Source of the DNA: UBA6912 sp041611095
GTDB lineage: Bacteria > Actinomycetota > Acidimicrobiia > Spongiisociales > UBA5794
NCBI GenBank assembly: GCA_041611095.1
Contig: JBFINP010000007.1
Coordinates: 16,681 to 80,680 of the forward strand
DNA: 64,000 nucleotides
Reading direction: 5' to 3'
Part shown: in pieces, positions 39,759 to 48,432 of the stretch
How the letters are laid out: every line of letters starts with the position of its first letter
How positions within the stretch are numbered: the stretch's first letter is position 1
Translations under genes and position numbers: made by a program
The notes under the pieces: generated by a model
What the model saw: the letters and a program-made list of their open reading frames with translations, nothing else
Database searches by the model: none
Told to the model about the DNA's origin: nothing

Positions 39759-40400
39759 GTGCCGGATTCCATACGCATCCTGGTTGTCGACGATCACGGC
39801 GTCGTGCGTTCTGGCGTCGTCGGATTCCTCGGCGGAGAGGCCGGTCTCGAGGTCGTCGCCGAAGCCGAGACCTGCGCACAGGCCGTCGATGCGGCGCGCG
39901 AGCACCAGCCCGACATCGCCGTCGTCGACGTGCAGCTTCCCGACGGATCCGGCGTCGAGCTGTGCACGGATCTCAGCCGTGTTTCGCCGGCGACGGGTGT
40001 CGTGCTGTTCACGAGCTTCGCCGAGCCCGATCTGCTGCAGCGGGCGCTCGAGGCGGGCGCGCGGGGCTACGTCCTGAAACGCATGGATCTCTCGGTGCTC
40101 GTCAAGGCGGTACGCCGAGCCGCAGCCGGAGAGGTCACGGTGGATCCGGAGGCCGAGGCGGCGCTCGTCGCAATGCGCAGCGGAGACGACGCCGACGGGC
40201 CTCTCGGTCGGTTGTCCCAGCAGGAGCGCCGTGTTCTCGAGCTGATCTCGCAGGGCAAGACCAACCGGCAGATCGCCGCCACCCTCGACCTCGCCGAGAA
40301 GACGGTCAAGAACTACGTCTCTTCGGTGCTGCGCAAGCTCGGCGTCGCCCGGCGATCCGAGGCGGCGGCCCTGATGGCCGCCCACGACACGAGCCACTGA
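39759..40400 (+). CDS. Second NarL/FixJ-family response regulator
   Basis: The 213-residue protein repeats the receiver plus LuxR-HTH layout, with phospho-acceptor D57 in IAVVDVQLPDGSG and the HTH segment KTNRQIAATLDLAEKTVKNY. It is clearly related to the preceding regulator but too divergent to be a recent copy. No kinase gene accompanies it, so it may share the GAF kinase upstream. The GTG at 39759 lies seven bases after a TACCCT -10 box (39746-39751) with no Shine-Dalgarno, suggesting its own leaderless transcript. Confidence 0.88.
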   Translation: MPDSIRILVVDDHGVVRSGVVGFLGGEAGLEVVAEAETCAQAVDAAREHQPDIAVVDVQLPDGSGVELCTDLSRVSPATGVVLFTSFAEPDLLQRALEAGARGYVLKRMDLSVLVKAVRRAAAGEVTVDPEAEAALVAMRSGDDADGPLGRLSQQERRVLELISQGKTNRQIAATLDLAEKTVKNYVSSVLRKLGVARRSEAAALMAAHDTSH

Positions 40401-40438
40401 ACCGCGTCGTGGGACCGACGGCGACGAGTGGGTGTACG

Positions 40439-40468
40439 TTGCCGGGCCGCCGCACCCCGCTGTAGGGT
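40439..40468 (+). promoter_or_regulatory. Promoter of the trpS leader
   Basis: TTGCCG (40439-40444) and TAGGGT (40463-40468) are separated by 18 bases. The leader-peptide ATG at 40475 is six bases beyond the -10 box, so the transcript probably begins at that codon. Confidence 0.6.
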
Positions 40469-40474
40469 GGTGGC

Positions 40475-40513
40475 ATGAGGGATGTGCGCACCTGGTGGCT
40501 CGACACGACTTGA
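40475..40513 (+). CDS. trpS leader peptide with tandem Trp codons
   Basis: The 12-codon frame ATG...TGA reads M-R-D-V-R-T-W-W-L-D-T-T. Two adjacent TGG codons (40493-40498) lie in front of a pause hairpin and an intrinsic terminator, the standard layout of ribosome-mediated attenuation. When charged tRNA-Trp is low, a ribosome stalls at the TGG pair, breaks the pause hairpin and allows read-through into trpS. The gene is too short to be found by length and was recognised by its context. Confidence 0.88.
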   Translation: MRDVRTWWLDTT

Positions 40514-40528
40514 GGCCGCCGCGCGCAC
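40484..40528 (+). other. Pause (1:2) hairpin covering the Trp codons
   Basis: GTGCGC (40484-40489) pairs with GCGCAC (40523-40528), and GGTGGC (40494-40499) with GCCGCC (40515-40520). A small internal loop separates the two stems. The 5' strand contains the two TGG codons. The 3' strand, GGCCGCC, can instead pair with GGGGCC at 40547-40552 to form an antiterminator, which would disrupt the terminator stem. Confidence 0.75.
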
Positions 40529-40540
40529 GTCACAACTCGT

Positions 40541-40568
40541 CCGCCGGGGGCCACGCCCCGGCGGTTTT
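40541..40568 (+). terminator. Attenuator terminator in front of trpS
   Basis: CCGCCGGGG (40541-40549) pairs perfectly with CCCCGGCGG (40556-40564) around GCCACG and is followed by TTTTCATTT. It lies 36 bases before the trpS start and after the leader peptide. Confidence 0.88.
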
Positions 40569-40604
40569 CATTTGGCAGCGATCACGCACACGGAGACGAC
40601 GGCA

Positions 40605-41594
40605 GTGGACAAGAAGCGCAAGGTCTTCTCGGGGGTGCAGCCCACGGGCAACCTCCACATCGGCAACTACCTCGGAGCATTTCGCAACTGGGTCAAGCTC
40701 CAGGAGGAGTACGAGACGATCTATTGCGTCGTGGACCTGCACGCGCTCACCCAGCCGATCGATCCGGGTGTTCTGCATGAGCAGCGTATCGACGTCGCCA
40801 AGGCGCTGCTCGCCGTGGGCATCGATACCTCGAAGTCGCTGTTCTACCTGCAGAGCCAGGTCCCCCAGCATGCCGAGCTGCAATGGATCCTCGGCAGCCT
40901 CACGCCCACGGGCGTGCTCAATCGGATGACGCAATACAAGGACAAGGTGGCGCAGGGGATCCCCGCCAACCTCGGTCTGTACGCCTATCCGGTCTTGATG
41001 GCCGCCGACATCCTGTTGCACCGTTGTGACCTGGTGCCGGTCGGCGACGACCAGAGGCAGCACCTCGAGATGACCCGCGATCTCGCCGAGCGCTTCAACA
41101 ACAGGTATGGAGACGTCTTCCCCGTCCCGGATGCACTGATCCCGCCGACGTCCGCCAGGGTCATGTCGCTCGTGGAGCCCACCGCCAAGATGTCGAAGTC
41201 CGACGAGAATCCGCGCAGCCGCATCCTCATCACCGATTCGGCCGACGACATCCGCAAGAAGATCAAGTCGGCGGTCACCGACTCCGATCCCGACGTGAGG
41301 TACGACTGGGACGACAAGCCCGGCATCTCGAACCTCTTGGAGATCATGGCCGATTGCACGGGGCGCACGATCGACGATCTCGTCGACGAGTACGCGGCGG
41401 GGGGCTACGGGCGGTTCAAGGAGGCCGTCGCCGAGGCGGTCGTGGCCGAGCTGGCCCCGGTGCGGCGGCGATTCATGGCCCTCGATGACGCCGAAGTGGC
41501 GCGGCTGATGCAGAAGGGAGCCCTCGACGCCCGCACGCAGGCCGAGGGCTACCAGCAACAGGTGCGCAAGGCGGTGGGCCTCGACGCCGTGTAG
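40605..41594 (+). CDS. trpS: Tryptophanyl-tRNA synthetase
   Basis: TrpS charges tRNA-Trp. The 329-residue class I synthetase has TGNLHIGNYLG (HIGH-type motif at residues 18-21) and PVGDDQRQHLEMTRDLA. The KMSKS loop is at residues 195-199, and length fits the family. The GTG at 40605 is chosen because GGAGA lies upstream and the family sequence begins KRKVFSGVQPTG. The gene is preceded by a complete tryptophan attenuator, so its expression should rise when charged tRNA-Trp is scarce. Confidence 0.97.
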   Translation: MDKKRKVFSGVQPTGNLHIGNYLGAFRNWVKLQEEYETIYCVVDLHALTQPIDPGVLHEQRIDVAKALLAVGIDTSKSLFYLQSQVPQHAELQWILGSLTPTGVLNRMTQYKDKVAQGIPANLGLYAYPVLMAADILLHRCDLVPVGDDQRQHLEMTRDLAERFNNRYGDVFPVPDALIPPTSARVMSLVEPTAKMSKSDENPRSRILITDSADDIRKKIKSAVTDSDPDVRYDWDDKPGISNLLEIMADCTGRTIDDLVDEYAAGGYGRFKEAVAEAVVAELAPVRRRFMALDDAEVARLMQKGALDARTQAEGYQQQVRKAVGLDAV

Positions 41595-41624
41595 GCGAGT
41601 CCGGTCGGGGGTTACGCTCGGCGA

Positions 41625-42500
41625 ATGGGCGTCGTTGAGCCGGCGAGCGCCTCCGAGTTCCTGGCTCGTGCCGAACCGCTGCTCGGCGCCAGCGAAGCCC
41701 GCCACAACCTCATCTACGGCATCGCCGGCACGATGATCGCGGATCCCAGCGTGTACCCGGATCATGCGCTATGGATCGTCGAGGAGGGCGGCGTCCCCCT
41801 TGCGGCTGCGTTGCGGACTCCGCCGCGTCACGTCGTGGTAGCCGATGCGGTCGACGACGATGCGGTCGGCCGACTGGCGGCAGCGATCGCCGACCGCTAT
41901 CCGCAGCTACCCGGGGCGGTGGGCAACGTACCGACGATCGACCACTTCACGTCGGCATGGACGGCATCGACAGGCATCCTCGCCGAGCTGACGATGGCTC
42001 AGGGCGTGTTTGCGCTCGAGCAGGTGGCGCCCGTCCCCGCCGTCCCCGGTGCTCCGCGGCCGATCCGACCGTCCGACGTGGACACGGTCGTCGAGTGGAT
42101 CGGCGCCTTCGAGCGCGAGGTCGTTCCCGACGAGGCGACCGAGCGCGACCAGCTCATCGCAACGATCGAGCGACGCATCGCCGACGGCCACGTCTCCGGC
42201 CTCTGGCTGTGGGAGGCCTCCGGGGGTCCGGTGTCGCTGAGTGGATTCGGCGGCCCCACGCCGCATGGCATCCGGATCGGCCCCGTGTACACGCCTCCGG
42301 CGCATCGCGGCCGTGGCTACGCCACGTCGCTCGTGGCCGCGCAATCCTCGTGGCTTCTCGCCCAGGGACGGCGCTTCTGCTTTCTCTACACCGATCTCGC
42401 CAACCCGACCTCGAACGACATCTACCGGCGGATCGGCTACCGACAGATCGCCGAGGCGGCGCGGATCTCGTTCATCGGTCGGTCCGGAGGGGTTGGCTGA
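41625..42500 (+). CDS. GNAT N-acetyltransferase (two-domain type)
   Basis: The 291-residue product has a degenerate N-terminal half (LLGASEARHNLIYGIAGTMI) and a C-terminal GNAT domain with IGPVYTPPAHRGRGYATSLV and LYTDLANPTSNDIYRRIGY. This layout is common among actinobacterial acetyltransferases of unknown substrate. The ATG lies six bases after a TACGCT -10 box (41613-41618) with no Shine-Dalgarno, another leaderless candidate. It converges with the esterase gene. Confidence 0.8.
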   Translation: MGVVEPASASEFLARAEPLLGASEARHNLIYGIAGTMIADPSVYPDHALWIVEEGGVPLAAALRTPPRHVVVADAVDDDAVGRLAAAIADRYPQLPGAVGNVPTIDHFTSAWTASTGILAELTMAQGVFALEQVAPVPAVPGAPRPIRPSDVDTVVEWIGAFEREVVPDEATERDQLIATIERRIADGHVSGLWLWEASGGPVSLSGFGGPTPHGIRIGPVYTPPAHRGRGYATSLVAAQSSWLLAQGRRFCFLYTDLANPTSNDIYRRIGYRQIAEAARISFIGRSGGVG

Positions 42501-42510
42501 GGCGTGGGGT

Positions 42511-43758
42511 TCACGGTTCCCGCCGGTCTTCGACGGGTCGTGTCGCTCCTTCCGCAGAGTCTCCCTCCAGGTTCGCCTCCGCTTCGAGAAACCGGGCGAT
42601 CCCGGAGACGACGTAGTGGGTTCGCAGCGAGTCGAGGACGTCGAACGCATGGTTGGCTCCGGGGACCTCGGCATAGCCCACGGGCTCGGCCGAAACCTCC
42701 CGAAGGGCCGCGACGAACTGGATGGCCTCGCGTGTGGGTACGACCGAGTCGGCGGCGCCGTGGACGACGAGGAAGGGAGGAGCATCGTCGCCGACCTGGT
42801 CGAGGGGTGACGCCGCCCGATACCGAGCCCGGGCCTCCTCCTTGGCGGCTTTCATGAGCCCGCGAGCGACGATGGGCCACTCGTCACGGGTCCGGTTGCG
42901 ATTCAGCAGGTCGTAGATGCCGTAGATGGGTACTGCGGCCTGGACCGAAGTGTCTGCGTCCTCGAAGCCCGGCTGGTACTCGGTGCGATTGCCCGTGAGC
43001 GCTATGAGGGCCGCCAGGTGCCCTCCCGCCGAACCGCCCGTCACGGCGATGAACGCTGGGTCGATGCCGAAGGGACGCCCCTCTTCCCGCATCCAGGCCA
43101 GAACCCGTTTGAGGGCGATCAGTTGGTCGGGGAAGGTGGCGGCGGGCACCAACGGGTACGACGCCGCCACACAGATCCATCCACGCTGCGCCATCCGGTG
43201 CAGCAGCGGTCGGGCCTGCTGCCTGCGATTGCCCCCGCGCCACGATCCGCCGTGGATCTGGAGCAATGCCGGAGCGGGTCCGTTTCTTTCCCATCCCCGG
43301 CGCCGGTACACGTCCAGGTGAAGGCCGGATGCGTACTCGAGGTCGTCGACGCGTTCGATGTCTCGATTGGTGCGGTAGGGGTACGCTGTGAGGATTCGCC
43401 GCCACTCGACGTGAGCGAATCCCTCGCTGGGGACGCCGATCTCCTCGAGGGCAGCGGCCATCGCCTGCTTCGCCCGGCCGGCCCGGAACTGGATGACGGC
43501 ATACCCGACCCACGTGGCAACGGTGAGCGCAAGACCGATCCGCCCGGCCGAGTAGTCGAGGGCACCACGCCAAACGAGGTAGGCGACGAGGACCGCATGG
43601 ATGGCGACGCGCACCGGCACGGCCTCGGCCGTGAGCAGTGCGGGGAACCACCATGGGCGCAGGAGCGCATGGGCATCGGGGCGGGGCCCGCGCAGCGCGT
43701 TGATCGCCCCGACGAGGCCGAGGAAGCTGAGCAGGAACAGGATCAGTGCGGCGAGCAT
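42511..43758 (-). CDS. Membrane-anchored alpha/beta hydrolase (esterase/lipase type)
   Basis: The 415-residue protein starts with three hydrophobic segments (ALILFLLSFLGLVGAINALR, and others to about residue 100). An esterase domain of the hormone-sensitive-lipase/BD-FAE type follows, with the oxyanion motif LQIHGGSWRGG and the nucleophile GGSAGGHLA. Aspartate and histidine lie in LVVHGAADSVVPT and GANHAFD. It is probably a membrane-bound carboxylesterase facing outward; the substrate is unknown. Confidence 0.85.
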   Translation of the reverse strand: MLAALILFLLSFLGLVGAINALRGPRPDAHALLRPWWFPALLTAEAVPVRVAIHAVLVAYLVWRGALDYSAGRIGLALTVATWVGYAVIQFRAGRAKQAMAAALEEIGVPSEGFAHVEWRRILTAYPYRTNRDIERVDDLEYASGLHLDVYRRRGWERNGPAPALLQIHGGSWRGGNRRQQARPLLHRMAQRGWICVAASYPLVPAATFPDQLIALKRVLAWMREEGRPFGIDPAFIAVTGGSAGGHLAALIALTGNRTEYQPGFEDADTSVQAAVPIYGIYDLLNRNRTRDEWPIVARGLMKAAKEEARARYRAASPLDQVGDDAPPFLVVHGAADSVVPTREAIQFVAALREVSAEPVGYAEVPGANHAFDVLDSLRTHYVVSGIARFLEAEANLEGDSAEGATRPVEDRREP

Positions 43759-43818
43759 GATCTCCTGCTCGGTGGGCGACGCGCCGCACGCCCGTCGGGC
43801 GGGCGGCCGCTGGGGGCG

Positions 43819-44781
43819 TCAATCACCTGCCAGGTTGTCGTAGCGAAGCGAGCCCAGCCGGCCGGCGCGACTCAAGTCGTCGGGTTCGACGCCACCGACG
43901 AGCCGGCCACGTTTGTCGACGACGGGGATTGGTGATCCCTCGAAGAACTCCTCCAGGCCGCGCAGGTCGGCGAGGGCGTCATACGCACTCGCGAGCGGTA
44001 CCTGCTCCATGACCGCGCCCACCTCGCTGTCGGGGTCGGCGGATGCCAGGGAGCTCATGCGGACCACGCCGACCAGCCGTCCCTCGTCGATGACGGCCTG
44101 GACTTGCTCCTCGGCGACGAGGCGGGCGTCGGCGACCCGGATGTGCGTCGAGATGCCGGTGAGTGGCTGCATGCGATGGAAGGCACGGAGGGGCTGGCTG
44201 CGGACGACGACGGCGCCCGCAGTCGCCGCCGCTGTGAGCCGCTGCCCTGGTCCGAGGAACTGGCGATGGAGCCACGAGCCCCCGGGTGCCCCCAGCACCA
44301 GCAGCGTCCCCGGTGGGAAGGTCGCCGCGAGGTCGGCGGCGCTCGACACCTCCTCGATGCGACCCGGCAGCCCGGAGGAGGCGGTTCCGTCGGCGACGGC
44401 CGCGGCCGCGATCCCAGCTCCCGAGGTCGTGCGGAATCCACTGACGACCTCGCCCGGGACACCGAGGGAGCCTGCAACGCGTGCGGCGACCACGGAGGCC
44501 AGCCGTGAGTGGGGTCCGCCGGCGACTGCGCCGACGACGAAACGAACCCTGTCCGGGTCGAAGTCGATGGGATTCGCCGTCGGCACCACGTCGAAGGAGC
44601 CACCGCCGGCCATGACGGCCAGGTCGGCGCAGTGATCCAGACAACTGCGCGCCGGTCCTCGGTCGGCGCGGATGGCGGCCTCGGTTGCCAGCAGCTCGGC
44701 CAACTCGCCACACCCGGAGCCGCGAGTCCACACGACGACCCTCGGATAGTCGTTCGGCCAGCTCCGAGCCGAGTATGGCAT
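43819..44781 (-). CDS. Universal-stress-like domain fused to CBS domains
   Basis: The 320-residue product has an N-terminal USP-like part with VLGAPGGSWLHRQFLGPGQR, close to the USP nucleotide loop, and TAGAVVVRSQPL. A CBS pair follows from about residue 210 (LTGISTHIRVADARLVAEEQ, GSPIPVVDKRGRLVGGVEPD). The fusion suggests nucleotide-dependent signalling, an inference. The ATG at 44781 has GGGGGGCGA directly upstream. It is divergent from guaB3. Confidence 0.65.
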   Translation of the reverse strand: MPYSARSWPNDYPRVVVWTRGSGCGELAELLATEAAIRADRGPARSCLDHCADLAVMAGGGSFDVVPTANPIDFDPDRVRFVVGAVAGGPHSRLASVVAARVAGSLGVPGEVVSGFRTTSGAGIAAAAVADGTASSGLPGRIEEVSSAADLAATFPPGTLLVLGAPGGSWLHRQFLGPGQRLTAAATAGAVVVRSQPLRAFHRMQPLTGISTHIRVADARLVAEEQVQAVIDEGRLVGVVRMSSLASADPDSEVGAVMEQVPLASAYDALADLRGLEEFFEGSPIPVVDKRGRLVGGVEPDDLSRAGRLGSLRYDNLAGD

Positions 44782-44917
44782 TCGCCCCCCTTGGGACATC
44801 GCGTCCGGTGGCAGGGTACCGCACGCTGTGGACAAGTTGAGGGCTCCCCTTTGCCGCATCCGCGAGGTGGTACGCTCGCCGGGCGCTGGTGGTATTCCCG
44901 AAAGAGGCGGAGGACTC

Positions 44918-46075
44918 GTGGAGATCGAGATCGGCATCGCCAAGTCCGGTCGTCGTGCGTGGGGGTTCGACGACATCGCGATCGTGCCGTCCCGGAGGAC
45001 CCGCGACCCCGACGACGTGTCCTTGCGTTGGGAGATCGATGCCTACGGATTCGATCTTCCGATGCTCGGTGCCGCCATGGACTCTTCGGTCAGCCCGGCG
45101 ACGGCCATCGAGATAGGCCGGCTGGGCGGTCTCGGAGTGCTCAATCTCGAGGGTCTGTGGACTCGCTACGACGACCCGATGCCCGTCTTCGAGGAGATCC
45201 GCTCGCTCCCCGCGGACAAGGCCACCCGCCGCATGCAGGAGATGTACCGGGAGCCCGTGAAGCCGGAGCTGATCGGCCGGCGAGTGGAGGAGCTGAGGGC
45301 GGCGGACATCGTGACCGCCGCCAGCCTCACCCCACAGCACGTGGCCGAGCTGGCGCCGTACGCCCTCGACGCGGGTCTGCACGTCCTCGTGATCCAAGGG
45401 ACCGTCGTGTCGGCCGAGCACGTGTCGACGCGCAGCGAGCCGCTCGATCTGAACCGCTTCATCGCCGATCAGGACGTCCCCGTGATCGTCGGCGGTTGTG
45501 CCTCGTACGCCGGGGCTCTCCACCTGATGCGCACCGGCGCGGCGGGAGTATTGGTTGGCGTGGGCCCGGGGGCCGCTTGCACGTCTCGCGGTGTCCTGGG
45601 GATCGGGGTGCCCCAGGCAACGGCCATTGCCGATGCCGCGGGAGCGCGCAGCCGTTACCTCGAGGAGACGGGCCGCTATGTACACGTCATCGCCGACGGA
45701 GGCATGCGCACGGGCGGTGACGTCGCCAAGGCCATCGCCTGCGGCGCCGACGCGGTGATGATCGGATCGCCCCTGGCCGCCGCCTCCGAGGCCCCGGCCA
45801 GCGGCTATCACTGGGGGATGGCCACCTTTCACCCGACACTGCCTCGCGGCGCCCGCGTCGAGACGACAACGCTGGGCACCCTGGAGGAGATCCTCGTTGG
45901 TCCCGCGCACGAGAACGATGGTCGGCGCAACCTGTTCGGGGCGCTGCGCGTTTCGATGGCGACGACGGGCCACGCCAACGTCAAGGAGTTCCAGAAAGCC
46001 GAGGTGATGGTCGCACCAGCGCTGCAGACCGAGGGGAAGCGGCTCCAGCGCAGCCAGGGTGTGGGGATGGGATGA
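44918..46075 (+). CDS. guaB3: GuaB3-family IMP dehydrogenase-related protein
   Basis: The 385-residue protein is the actinobacterial GuaB3 type: an IMP dehydrogenase barrel without CBS domains. It has FDDIAIVPSRRTRDPDDVSL, the catalytic-cysteine loop GPGAACTSRGV (C221), and the phosphate-binding IADGGMRTGGDVAKAIACGA. The GTG at 44918 has GGCGGAGGA upstream. It overlaps guaA by four bases (GATGA), which links it to GMP synthesis. Whether it makes XMP or acts on GMP is not settled by sequence. Confidence 0.92.
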   Translation: MEIEIGIAKSGRRAWGFDDIAIVPSRRTRDPDDVSLRWEIDAYGFDLPMLGAAMDSSVSPATAIEIGRLGGLGVLNLEGLWTRYDDPMPVFEEIRSLPADKATRRMQEMYREPVKPELIGRRVEELRAADIVTAASLTPQHVAELAPYALDAGLHVLVIQGTVVSAEHVSTRSEPLDLNRFIADQDVPVIVGGCASYAGALHLMRTGAAGVLVGVGPGAACTSRGVLGIGVPQATAIADAAGARSRYLEETGRYVHVIADGGMRTGGDVAKAIACGADAVMIGSPLAAASEAPASGYHWGMATFHPTLPRGARVETTTLGTLEEILVGPAHENDGRRNLFGALRVSMATTGHANVKEFQKAEVMVAPALQTEGKRLQRSQGVGMG

Positions 46076-47637
46076 CGGCCGCTGCCGCCGGTCATGCGTC
46101 GGGCGGCGACTTCGACGGGGTTGTGGTCGTCGACTTCGGCGCCCAGTACGCCCAGCTGATCGCCAGGCGAGTGCGTGAGGCCCACGTCTACTCCGAGATC
46201 GTGCCGCGTACGGTCACCGCCGGCGAGATCGCGGCGTTGGGCCCGGTCGGAATCATCCTCTCCGGCGGCCCGGCGTCGGTGTACGCCGAGGATGCCTACG
46301 AGATCGATCCGGCGATCCTCGACCTCGGTATCCCCGTACTCGGCATCTGTTACGGCCACCAGGTGCTGGCCGCGGCGCTCGGCGGCACCGTGGCGCACAA
46401 CGACGTGGCCGAGTTCGGGCGCACCGCGCTCGAGGTCGGTGACGGTGGCGTGCTCTTCCATGAACTGCCGGCGAGCCAGTCGGTGTGGATGAGTCACCGC
46501 GATGCGGTCACCGCCCCTCCGGCCGGGTTCCGCATCACGGCTTCGACCCCGGACGCTCCGGTGGCGGCGATGGAGGACCGGGCACGGGGGTTCTACGGTG
46601 TCCAGTTCCACCCCGAAGTGGCACACACCGATCGTGGTCAGGAGGTCCTCAAGCATTTCCTCTACGACGCCTGCCATGCCCGACCCAACTGGACACACGT
46701 AGGCATCATCGAGCAGGCGGTCGCCGAGATCCGGGACGCCGTCGGAGCCGGAAAGGTGATCTGCGGGCTGTCTGGAGGTGTCGACTCGTCGGTGGCGGCG
46801 GCCCTCGTCCACAAGGCGGTCGGTGACCAGCTCGTGTGCGTCTTCGTCGACCATGGTCTGCTGCGCAAGGGCGAGGCCGAGCAGGTGGAAGAGACGTTCC
46901 TGCGCAACTTCCACGTGAACCTGGTCCACGTGAAGGCTCAGGACCGCTTCCTCGACGCCCTGGCCGGGGTCACCGACCCCGAGCGCAAGCGCAAGATCAT
47001 CGGCGAGACCTTCATCCGGGTCTTCGAGGAGGTGGCCGCCGACGTCGCAGATGCCCGATTCCTCGTCCAGGGCACCCTCTATCCGGACATCATCGAGTCG
47101 GGCACGGCGGACGCCGCCAAGATCAAGAGTCATCACAACGTCGGCGGCCTACCCGACGACATGGAGTTCGAGCTGGTCGAGCCGCTGCGCGACCTGTTCA
47201 AGGACGAGGTACGTGCGATCGGGGAAGAGCTCGGGCTGCCCGAGGAGATCGTCTGGCGCCAGCCGTTCCCCGGCCCCGGCCTTGCGGTGCGCATCATCGG
47301 CGATGTGACGCAGGAGCGTCTGGAGATCCTGCGGGCAGCCGACGCGATCGTCGTCGAGGAGATCCGCCGGGCCGGCCTCTACCGGGAGATCTGGCAGAGC
47401 TTCGGGGTGCTCCCCACCGTCCGTTCGGTGGGTGTGCAGGGCGACGGACGCACCTACGCCTACCCGCTCATCGTGCGGGCCGTGACCTCCGAGGATGCCA
47501 TGACGGCCGATTGGGCTCGGCTGCCGTTCGAGGTTTTGGAGCGCATCTCGTCCCGAGTCATCAACGAGGTCCCTGGCATCAACCGGGTTGCCTACGACGT
47601 CAGCTCGAAGCCACCTGCCACGATCGAGTGGGAGTGA
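46072..47637 (+). CDS. guaA: GMP synthase (glutamine-hydrolysing)
   Basis: GuaA converts XMP to GMP. The 521-residue protein has an N-terminal glutamine amidotransferase domain with nucleophile C93 in GICYGHQ and the histidine in GVQFHPEV. An ATP-pyrophosphatase domain has the P-loop LSGGVDSSVAA (about residues 233-243). The C-terminal dimerisation part ends VAYDVSSKPPATIEWE, as in nearly all GuaA. It is coupled to guaB3 by a four-base overlap and followed by a strong hairpin. Confidence 0.97.
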   Translation: MTAAAAGHASGGDFDGVVVVDFGAQYAQLIARRVREAHVYSEIVPRTVTAGEIAALGPVGIILSGGPASVYAEDAYEIDPAILDLGIPVLGICYGHQVLAAALGGTVAHNDVAEFGRTALEVGDGGVLFHELPASQSVWMSHRDAVTAPPAGFRITASTPDAPVAAMEDRARGFYGVQFHPEVAHTDRGQEVLKHFLYDACHARPNWTHVGIIEQAVAEIRDAVGAGKVICGLSGGVDSSVAAALVHKAVGDQLVCVFVDHGLLRKGEAEQVEETFLRNFHVNLVHVKAQDRFLDALAGVTDPERKRKIIGETFIRVFEEVAADVADARFLVQGTLYPDIIESGTADAAKIKSHHNVGGLPDDMEFELVEPLRDLFKDEVRAIGEELGLPEEIVWRQPFPGPGLAVRIIGDVTQERLEILRAADAIVVEEIRRAGLYREIWQSFGVLPTVRSVGVQGDGRTYAYPLIVRAVTSEDAMTADWARLPFEVLERISSRVINEVPGINRVAYDVSSKPPATIEWE

Positions 47638-47663
47638 CCGGGGGTGGGTACACCGACGGCGCG

Positions 47664-47693
47664 ATGCGGCCCGGGTCGAGACCCGGGCCGCAT
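47664..47693. terminator. Bidirectional hairpin after guaA
   Basis: ATGCGGCCCGGG (47664-47675) pairs perfectly with CCCGGGCCGCAT (47682-47693) around TCGAGA. It lies between guaA and the convergent PepSY gene. Confidence 0.75.
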
Positions 47694-47725
47694 GATCGGG
47701 TGGTGACACCTCCACCGTGGGGTGG

Positions 47726-48043
47726 TCAGTCGTTGTCGTCCGCCGACTCGCTGTCGGCGTCGGACGACACCACGTTGAACTGCTCGTCGAGCTGGACGTC
47801 AAACTGGCTTCCGTCGTCGAGGGTGACCTCGACCTCGTAGTAGCTGTCCTCGTCACCGATCTCGGTGTCCGTCACCCGGCCTTCGCCCAAGTGTTCGAGG
47901 GCGGCGGCGGAGGCCTTGTCGAGGGCTTCGCCCGTTATGGGGGTGTCGGTGTCACCTCCGGCGGCGATGGCCGCCCCGGTGCCGGCAGCTACAGCGGTGG
48001 CCACGGCGGCGCCGGCGATCACGATCTTGGTTCGGCGTTTCAC
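47726..48043 (-). CDS. Small PepSY-domain exported protein
   Basis: The 105-residue product has an N-terminal signal or anchor (KIVIAGAAVATAVAAGTGAA) and one PepSY-like unit: ITGEALDKASAAALEHLGE, then VTDTEIGDEDSYYEVEVTLD and DGSQFDVQLDEQFNVV. PepSY units often inhibit proteases or bind cell-surface components. The tail is acidic. The GTG at 48043 has GAAGGGA upstream. Location is outside the membrane. Confidence 0.75.
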   Translation of the reverse strand: MKRRTKIVIAGAAVATAVAAGTGAAIAAGGDTDTPITGEALDKASAAALEHLGEGRVTDTEIGDEDSYYEVEVTLDDGSQFDVQLDEQFNVVSSDADSESADDND

Positions 48044-48114
48044 AGTCGTCCCTTCTCGTTGCTTGACGCGAACGTACGGCCTGGCTGCTGAAGGGATGCT
48101 GAAACGCAGACGGA

Positions 48115-48432
48115 TCAGGCCCCTTCGGGGCTCTCCGTCATCGTCAGTTCGTCGGCGTCGAGACCGAGTATGTACTGCGCATAGGAGCGAGACCACGGTT
48201 CGGTGGCGCCACTTCCTGTGTGACGCTCGTCTGCATTGAGCAGGCATTGCACGAGCCGCGACCTGGTGGGCCGCATACCGAGAAGCGGCGCGATCCTCGG
48301 TTCGAGGTACTCGGCGTACCAGAGGGGCCATTCGGGGTCCTCGCCATCGGTTGAGAGGAACGCCTGGTGGTGGGCATGCCCCGTCTCGATCAGAAGATCG
48401 GCAAGGGCGGTGACGGCGGTGGCGACGCTCAA
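48115..48432 (-). CDS. Conserved small protein of unknown function
   Basis: The 105-residue product contains LADLLIETGHAHHQAFLSTD and WPLWYAEYLEPRIAPLL, a sequence type I associate with short actinobacterial proteins of unknown function. It is soluble and slightly acidic, with several His and Trp. The TTG at 48432 is supported by AAGGAGGGAG eight bases upstream, a clear ribosome binding site. It stands upstream of the PepSY gene on the same strand. Confidence 0.65.
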   Translation of the reverse strand: MSVATAVTALADLLIETGHAHHQAFLSTDGEDPEWPLWYAEYLEPRIAPLLGMRPTRSRLVQCLLNADERHTGSGATEPWSRSYAQYILGLDADELTMTESPEGA

